Shown: piece by piece, positions 58,051 to 64,000 of the stretch
How positions within the stretch are numbered: the stretch's first letter is position 1
How the letters are laid out: each line of letters opens with the position of its first letter
NCBI GenBank assembly: GCA_029237695.1
Contig: CM055274.1
Location: forward strand, 16,357,505 to 16,421,504
Source of the DNA: Conchocele bisecta
Taxonomy: Eukaryota; Mollusca; Bivalvia; Lucinida; Thyasiridae
DNA length: 64,000 nucleotides
Direction of reading: 5' to 3'
Notes under the pieces: generated by a model
Told to the model about the DNA's origin: nothing
The model's database searches: none
The model's input: only the letters and a program-made list of their open reading frames with translations
Program-made: the position numbers and the translations under genes

Positions 58051-58499
58051 ATGACTGAAAAATTGTTTGTTGCCTATTACACTCAAAAAATAATTGGTAG
58101 GTAGGTAGGACAAAGTTTTTATTTTGTAAAAACTTTTTGTCTTCTATCGACATCAGATCCACGCCCAATTTAGAGTAGTATATGTCATGGCTAACTATTT
58201 AAGTTGATATAGTGTATCCTAAACAAAAAATCCACACACAAACACTTTTTATGGGATGATTTCAGTGATTTTTATTATTATTTTGACTATAAAGTTTAGG
58301 GTCGGTTGGAAAATCTAGGTACAGTCTGGTAAAAAAAAATTCAGGCCTAATTACTTTCCTCAACGTCCCAATTGCCTTCCTCAATATCACTAATTACTTC
58401 CCTTGAAGTCACCCATTCCTCAGCGTCTCCAATTGCTTTGCCTGTACCTTATTTGCCATTTCAGGGTCTCTGTGTTTCAACTGCATGCCATGGAAAAGA

Positions 58500-58970
58500 A
58501 ACACCTGTGACTGGAGAAATGGGGCTTAATCCGTTTCATGCTGAGGATACGCCATTTTGTTTCTGGAAAATCCAAAATATTTGCTTTATATGAGCTCAGA
58601 AATATATGTCGTGGACACCATTTGAACCGTCTCGTTGAGACGGTTCAAATGAGTGGTCACAACATATACTTTCATTCAGAAATAACAAAAATAAAATATG
58701 TAATAAATTTCATACCCGTTAAGTGTATTCCGCATGCAATGGGTTACAGCATTTCTGGCCAATTTAGCTTCTTGTTAGTTTTGTCAGTTGAGCACTCACG
58801 CTGTCTGATCATGCTCAATACTGTTTGTTAGAAGCATTCTGGGTATCTCACTGACTAAATATCAAACAGTTTAGACCCTTATCAGACTGCGGGGATGCAC
58901 AGGCTGATTTGGTTTTTACACTGATCGCAAATACCATAAGCCCCATTTCTCCAGTCACAGCCGCATATTC
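58500..58970. repeat. Dispersed repeats around a foldback hairpin
   Basis: gtgactggagaaatggggct at 58,507 and its inverse near 58,945-58,970 enclose a ccatttgaaccgtctcgttg hairpin (about 58,605-58,670) of the common family. Confidence 0.65.
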
Positions 58971-59323
58971 TTAAACCAAGACTCCTGCATAGCACTGTCC
59001 ATTTTCAAAAAGTCATCAACACAATAAGCATTAATTTTCCCTTACTGGAGGCAATTATTGGCATTAAATTTCTTAATATATAATTTATGAATTGTCAATT
59101 ATATATTCAGGCAACCTATGTAACTTGTGTTGCCTCATTAGCATGTATGTTCGTCTAACAAGATTGAAATAAGGGTATTACTAAGTAATAATATGTAGAC
59201 AATGGGTACTTTCAGTTTTCAAAATGAGTGGAATAGTTACACAATTATTTACTTTTTTTATTATTTTTATTTCCCGTAATAACAGTTTTCACCTACTGCT
59301 TGGGTATCTACCTTTACAAATAT
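58971..59323. other. AT-rich spacer, nothing recognised
   Basis: No gene or repeat supported. Confidence 0.4.
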
Positions 59324-59556
59324 TTAACTCTTTGCATGCTAGCGGTGAAAATATCTGCCAAACGAATTAGAAGTATATGTTTTATTTCTCTACGTAAATA
59401 TGTCTTGAAATTTCATTAAAATTGTGTCCTCCGGACACAATTCTAATGAAATTCCAAGACATATTCATGACATTTATAAGGAGAAATAAAAGAAAATATA
59501 ATGAATTGTCATCTGCTATTTTTGAACTATTTATAGCCCAGCATGCAAAGAGTTAA
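59324..59556. mobile_element. TTAA-flanked MITE, TTAACTCTTTGCATGC ends
   Basis: Left ttaactctttgcatgctagc and right cagcatgcaaagagttaa. The inner foldback pairs cttgaaatttcatt with aatgaaattccaag around gtgtcctccggacac. A second copy is at 63,468. Confidence 0.8.
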
Positions 59557-59918
59557 GGTTTCTACAGTTCATAAATGGACAGCGCTTAGTACAAATAAGC
59601 CACATATTGGTGTATTTTATGCATTGATTTTCATAAGTGGGAGTACACAATACTCACAGTAATTGGAAAATACTTACTGATTTTGAAAATGAGGAGTAGA
59701 AAAGCTGTAAAAAAGTAAAATTTTCACATATTTGAGCTGCAAAAAGCACAGATTGCTCTTTTTTTTCAGCACAAATAAGTGAATTTATAACTTTTTTTGC
59801 TCGTCATTCTGAAACTGAATGCTTATGAAGAGTTTGAATATATCTTCAGCTCAGTGCCGTGGTAAAACAAAGAAAATCATTTAGTCTTATATCGTAAAAC
59901 ACATGTGAACAGTGCTCA
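59557..59918. other. AT-rich spacer, nothing recognised
   Basis: No gene or repeat supported. Confidence 0.4.
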
Positions 59919-60152
59919 TTCAACCTTAAGTAACTGGAATGGACTGATAAATTTCCGACTACTCCAATCATCCCAAAATGATTTTCAGACTAGTCCATTT
60001 ATAGAAAGAGGGTGTTTTTTTTTCTCTAAAAATAAATATGAAAACTAATTGCAAAAGTGCAGATCCTGACGAGACGGATTGTTACGGGCCGGCTCATTTC
60101 GATCTACACTGTTTGCAAACATCACAAAAGAGGTCTGTAATGTAAAGGTTAA
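59919..60152. mobile_element. Decayed MITE of the 38,024 family
   Basis: ttaagtaactggaatggact at the left, gatcctgacgagacgg / ccggctcatttcgatc in the centre, gtaaaggttaa at the right. It shares its final TTAA with the next element. Confidence 0.65.
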
Positions 60153-60322
60153 CCCTTACACCGCTATTTTTTGTCGTCTGCTGTTTATTTTCTATTTTCG
60201 TCATCAAAAACATGCTTTGACAGGCACTTTAAAATAATTTACAACATGATTTGAAGTGCTGTTTATTGAGAAATAAGGCAAGATGTAAAGGCAATTGTTG
60301 TCTGTAGTGGTCTAAGGGTTAA
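60149..60322. mobile_element. TTAA-flanked foldback MITE
   Basis: ttaacccttacaccgctatt and gtggtctaagggttaa ends with the gtcgtctgctgtt / aattgttgtctg pair; directly abuts the preceding MITE at TTAA. Confidence 0.75.
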
Positions 60323-60540
60323 TAGTCCATTTGCAAAAATATGCATTGAATTTGAAATCAGGGTGTACTATACTCTTTACAAAGCTTATCTGGAGGTCGG
60401 GCATGAAGATTAGAGTTTGATCACTTGATTGCCTGATAGATCACTTCCTCAGTAGCATCTTTTCTTCTCACTTGCTTATTGTAGTAACTTTGTAAGTATT
60501 TCTACTGATTCTGAATGCTTTTACAGTCTACACTCGTTAT
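60323..60540. other. Unclassified spacer
   Basis: A piece of the GCTCCAGATAAG MITE end (gcttatctggaggtcgg) is visible at about 60,379; nothing else. Confidence 0.4.
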
Positions 60541-62470
60541 GCCCACCACGATAGTGGCAGGGGCATTTAGTGTTACCCTTGTACTGTCTGTCCCGTCCGT
60601 CCGTCCGTCCGTCCGTCCGTCACCAACCTTGTAAGTCGTAAAACTTTTAAACCCTAATACCTACAGACCTGAAACTTGGTATGTAGCTTCCTTATGATGA
60701 GTAGATGCGCAATGTTTATTTCGATTTTTGATTCGACCAGCGGGTCATGGATTATCTTCCCCTTTTCGACTTAGAATTTGGCAATTTTGCCTTGTAAGTC
60801 GTAAAACCGTTAAACCCTAATAGCTACATGCCTGAAACTTGGTATGTAGCTTCCTAATGATGAGTAGATGCACAAAGTTTATTTCGATTGTTGATTCGAC
60901 TCCCGGGTCATGGATTATCTCCCCCTTTTCAACTTAGAATTTGGCAATTTTGCCTTGTAAGTCGTAAAACGTTTAAACCACATTAGTTACATACCTGAAA
61001 CTTGGTATGGTTATTTATATTTTTGATTCAACCCCAGGGTCATGGATTATCTCCCCCTTTTCGACTTAGTATTTTACAATTTTGGCTGGTAAGTCGTAAA
61101 ACTTTTAAACCCTAATAGCTACACACATGAAACTTGGTATGTAGCTTCCTTATGATGAGTTGATGCGCAAAGTTTATTTTGATTTTTGATTTGACCCCGG
61201 GGTCATGGATTATCTCCCCCTTTTCGACTTAGAATTTTCCAATTTTGGCTTATAAGTCGTAAAACATTTAAACGCTAATAGCTACACTTGGTATGTAGCT
61301 TGCTTATGATGAGTAGATGCTCATAGTTATTTTTGATTTTTGATTTGACCCCCGGGTCATGGATTATCTCCCCCTTTTCGACTTAGAATTTGGCAATTTT
61401 GCTTTGTAAGTAATAACACTTTTAAACCATACTAGCTACAGAGCTGAAACTTGGTATGTAGCTTGCTTATGATGAGTAGATGCACAAAGTTTATTTCGAG
61501 TTTTGATTCGACCACCGGGTCATGGATTATCTCCCCCCTTTCGACTTAGAATTTGGCAATTTTGCCTTGTAAGTCGTAAAACTTTTAAACCCTAATAGCT
61601 ACATGCCTGAAACTTGGTATGTAGCTTCCTTATGATGAGTAGATGCACAAAGTTTATTTCGATTGTTGATTCGACTCCCGGGTCATGGATTATCTCCCCC
61701 TTTTCAACTTAGAATTGGGCAATTTTGCCTTGTAAGTCGTAAAACGTTTAAACCATATTAGTTACATACCTGAAACTTGGTATGTTTATTTATATTTTTG
61801 ATTCGACCCAGGGTCATGGATTATCTCCCCCTTTTCGACTTAGTATTTTACAATTTTGGCTGGTAAGTCGTAAAACTTTTAAACCCTAATAGCTACACAC
61901 ATGAAACTTGGTATGTAGCTTCCTTATGATGAGTAGATGCGCAAAGTTCATTTTGATTTGACCCCGGGGTCATGGATTATCTCCCCTTTTTCGACTTAGA
62001 ATTTTCCAATTTTGGCTTACAAGTCGTAAAACATTTAAACGCTAATAGCTACACTTGGTATGTAGCTTGCTTATGATGAGTAGATGCTCATAGTTATTTT
62101 CGATTTTTTATTTGACCCCCGGGTCATGGATTATCTCCCCCTTTTTGACTTAGAATTTGGCAATTTTGCTTTGTAAGTCATAAAACTTTTAAACCATACC
62201 AGCTACAGACCTGAAACTTGGTATGTAGCTTCCTTATGATGAGTAGATGCACACAGTTTATTTCAATTTTTTATTTGACCCCGGGGTCATGGATTATCTC
62301 ACTTTTTTCGACTTAGAATTTTCCAATTTTGGCTTATAAGTCGTAAAACATTTAAACCCTAATAGCTACATACCTGAAGCTTGGTATGTAGCTTCCTTAT
62401 GATGAGTAGATGCGCAAAGTTTATTTCAAGTTTTGATTTGACCCCCGGGTCATGGATTATCTGCCCTTGT
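60541..62470 (+). repeat. Tandem array, unit about 190 bp
   Basis: Starts with atgcccaccacgatagtggc, gggcatttagtgttaccctt and a (ccgt)n run. About ten units follow, each with taagtcgtaaaacttttaaa, cctgaaacttggtatgtagc, ttatgatgagtagatgc, cgggtcatggattatctccc and cgacttagaatttggcaat. A higher-order period of about five units is visible: 60,960-61,400 closely repeats at 61,730-62,160. Reverse-oriented relatives lie at 24,700-25,505. Confidence 0.9.
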
Positions 62471-62784
62471 GGACTTGAAATTCTACCTTGTTTATTATCA
62501 AAGCAATATGTGGGGCATCCGTGTTCTATGAACACATTTTCTAGTTTACTTAAAGTCCAGGGGACTGTGGGTCAGCAAAAATGTGTGTTAGCAAGAACTG
62601 TTTATCAGGAAAACATGTACATGTACTTGGGACCAAGAATGTGACTTTGTGTTGGCAGTAGTTTGACTTAAGAGAGTTTGAGGTAACTAGTGTTAACTGT
62701 AGTTCAAAAACAATTGAAGGGTCAGTAAACGAAGGGTCAGTAATACTGATGTATTTTTATCTGGTAACTCATGTACATTGACAG
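62471..62784. other. Unclassified spacer
   Basis: No feature supported; the open frame spanning 62,381-62,644 begins in the array. Confidence 0.4.
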
Positions 62785-62877
62785 AATAACACGTTGTTGT
62801 ATCGGCTTCATGGTCAATAACACGTTGTTGTATCGGCTTCATGGTCAATAACACGTTGTTGTATCGGCTTCATGGTC
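62785..62877. repeat. 31-bp tandem repeat, three copies
   Basis: Three identical copies of aataacacgttgttgtatcg followed by gcttcatggtc. Confidence 0.95.
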
Positions 62878-63467
62878 AATCTTAATCTTTATACCGGTAC
62901 ATGTACTTTTGTTTGCCTGGTGATAATGCAGACTCGTTATTATACTGATGTCATTCAGTAACGTCATGTGATGCTTGTTATTGGCCATCGTGTATTCGGT
63001 CAACCCATAGCAAGTTACCCGAGACATGTCCTATAACATCTCATTGGTGGGAATGTTCACAACCGCCTGCGTTAATCTTGCCCAGATTATAAACGTTTCT
63101 GGACATCTATTGGCATTTCTAACTCACAATCAAGCAATTTTATTGTTTGATCCTGAGCTGTAGCACAGATTAGGCTCAGCCAATCAAGTTGCTTGCTTTC
63201 AAGCACATATTCAAGTATTTTGAAATAAAGAAATTGGGACAAATACTGGTAATATTAGCACAGGCGGTAGTGTAACATACCATAATAACACTAAATATTT
63301 GGACACAATTTATTCTGGGAAACACACATAAATATCTGGTTTCCCACTGGAAAGACTTTCCCAATGGTAAGGGTTCGGTATCGCAAAAAACAATATGATT
63401 GTATTCAATTTGTTTTGGGAAACCCCTATTTGGTATTATGTCTGAATATTTAGGGTAATTATGGTAC
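62878..63467. other. Spacer, no gene recognised
   Basis: No motif-bearing frame or repeat supported; the minus frame 63,176-63,505 has no familiar domain. Confidence 0.4.
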
Positions 63468-63711
63468 TTAACTCTTTGCATGCTAGCGGCGAAACTATCC
63501 GCCAAACAAATTAGGAGTATATGTTTTATTTCTCTCTGTAAATATGTCTTGAAATTTCATTAGAATTGTGTCCTCTGGACACAATTAAATTGAAATTCCA
63601 AGACATATTCATGGCATTTATAAGGAGAAATAAAAGAAAATATAATGAATTGTCATCTGCTATTTTTTAACTATTTATAGCCCACAAATTTCCCAGCATG
63701 CAAAGAGTTAA
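63468..63711. mobile_element. TTAA-flanked MITE, second copy of 59,324
   Basis: ttaactctttgcatgctagc and agcatgcaaagagttaa with gtgtcctctggacac in the centre; one arm has lost a few bases (cacaattaaattgaaa). Confidence 0.8.
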
Positions 63712-63837
63712 CTGATGACTGGATAATTTCCATTTATTGCATAAAATGAGGCATTTGCAGTGTATTTATTACACAGTGTAATAAAATGCATATTACACGA
63801 GTGCAATACATATTCAAATTAGCTTGTTTTACATAAA

Positions 63838-64000
63838 ACTTGGAAAAGTCGCGGGAATACTGGACGAGGCCTTCCGGCCTTAAAAAATTACAATTTTCGA
63901 GAATTTTTTTATTTTGGTGATTTTTTTTTGAAAATTGTAATTTTTTATCGCTTCGTCCAGTATTCCCGCGACTTTTCCAAGTTTATACCCCGATAAATTC
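63838..64000. repeat. Foldback of the 50,371 family with insertion in its centre
   Basis: The arms aacttggaaaagtcgcggga and complement match 50,371-50,525. The centre is split by about 68 bp (aaaaaattacaattttcgag to gaaaattgtaattttttatc), itself an inverted repeat related to 33,744 and 37,569. The element runs off the window edge. Confidence 0.8.

Noticed and set aside
60541..62470. CRISPR-like array
   Set aside because: Units are contiguous ~190-bp tandem repeats without unique spacers, in an animal genome.
62381..62644. 87-codon + frame after the 190-bp array
   Set aside because: It starts within the array and has no recognised domain or splice context.

Overview
The window looks like nuclear DNA of a lophotrochozoan animal, most likely a bivalve mollusc. 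It has a split animal gene with long AT-rich introns, tRNA-derived SINEs, an LTR retrotransposon, LINE remnants, and dozens of short foldback (MITE-like) elements of kinds common in bivalve genomes. The species cannot be named from the sequence. No bacterial gene, CRISPR array or intact tRNA or rRNA gene is visible, and most open frames are chance frames in repeats.

The one clear host gene is KIF3A, the kinesin-2 motor subunit of intraflagellar transport, on the + strand. Nine coding exons lie between 36,208 and 51,111. They join in phase into about 402 codons: nearly the whole motor domain (P-loop, switch I, switch II), the neck, and the acidic/lysine-rich hinge. The first codons may lie in an upstream exon that I cannot identify. 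The coiled-coil stalk and tail exons were not found and are presumably beyond 64,000.

Layout: 1-409, tandem repeat with a 7-bp minisatellite; 1,110-18,213, a 17-kb higher-order array of shuffled direct duplications carrying SINEs, foldbacks, G-rich blocks and exon-like modules; 18.2-31.2 kb, dispersed repeats, a ~32-bp minisatellite, MITEs, a ~165-bp satellite and LINE remnants; 31.2-36.2 kb, AT-rich DNA with few elements; 36.2-51.1 kb, KIF3A, with a 4,771-bp Ty3/gypsy-like element in its fifth intron in antisense orientation (194-bp LTRs, 5-bp target duplication); 51.1-64 kb, MITEs, minisatellites and a ~190-bp tandem array.

The most unusual observation concerns KIF3A splicing. Upstream of three different exons (those starting at 40,618, 47,578 and 48,969) the intron holds extra copies of the splice acceptor plus the first bases of the exon: 11 copies, 5 copies and 1 copy. 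Several keep a usable AG, and many also keep a GT donor or run quickly into an in-frame stop, so the gene is full of self-derived decoy splice sites. A 12-nt candidate microexon and a 3' splice region built from a foldback-element remnant add to this.
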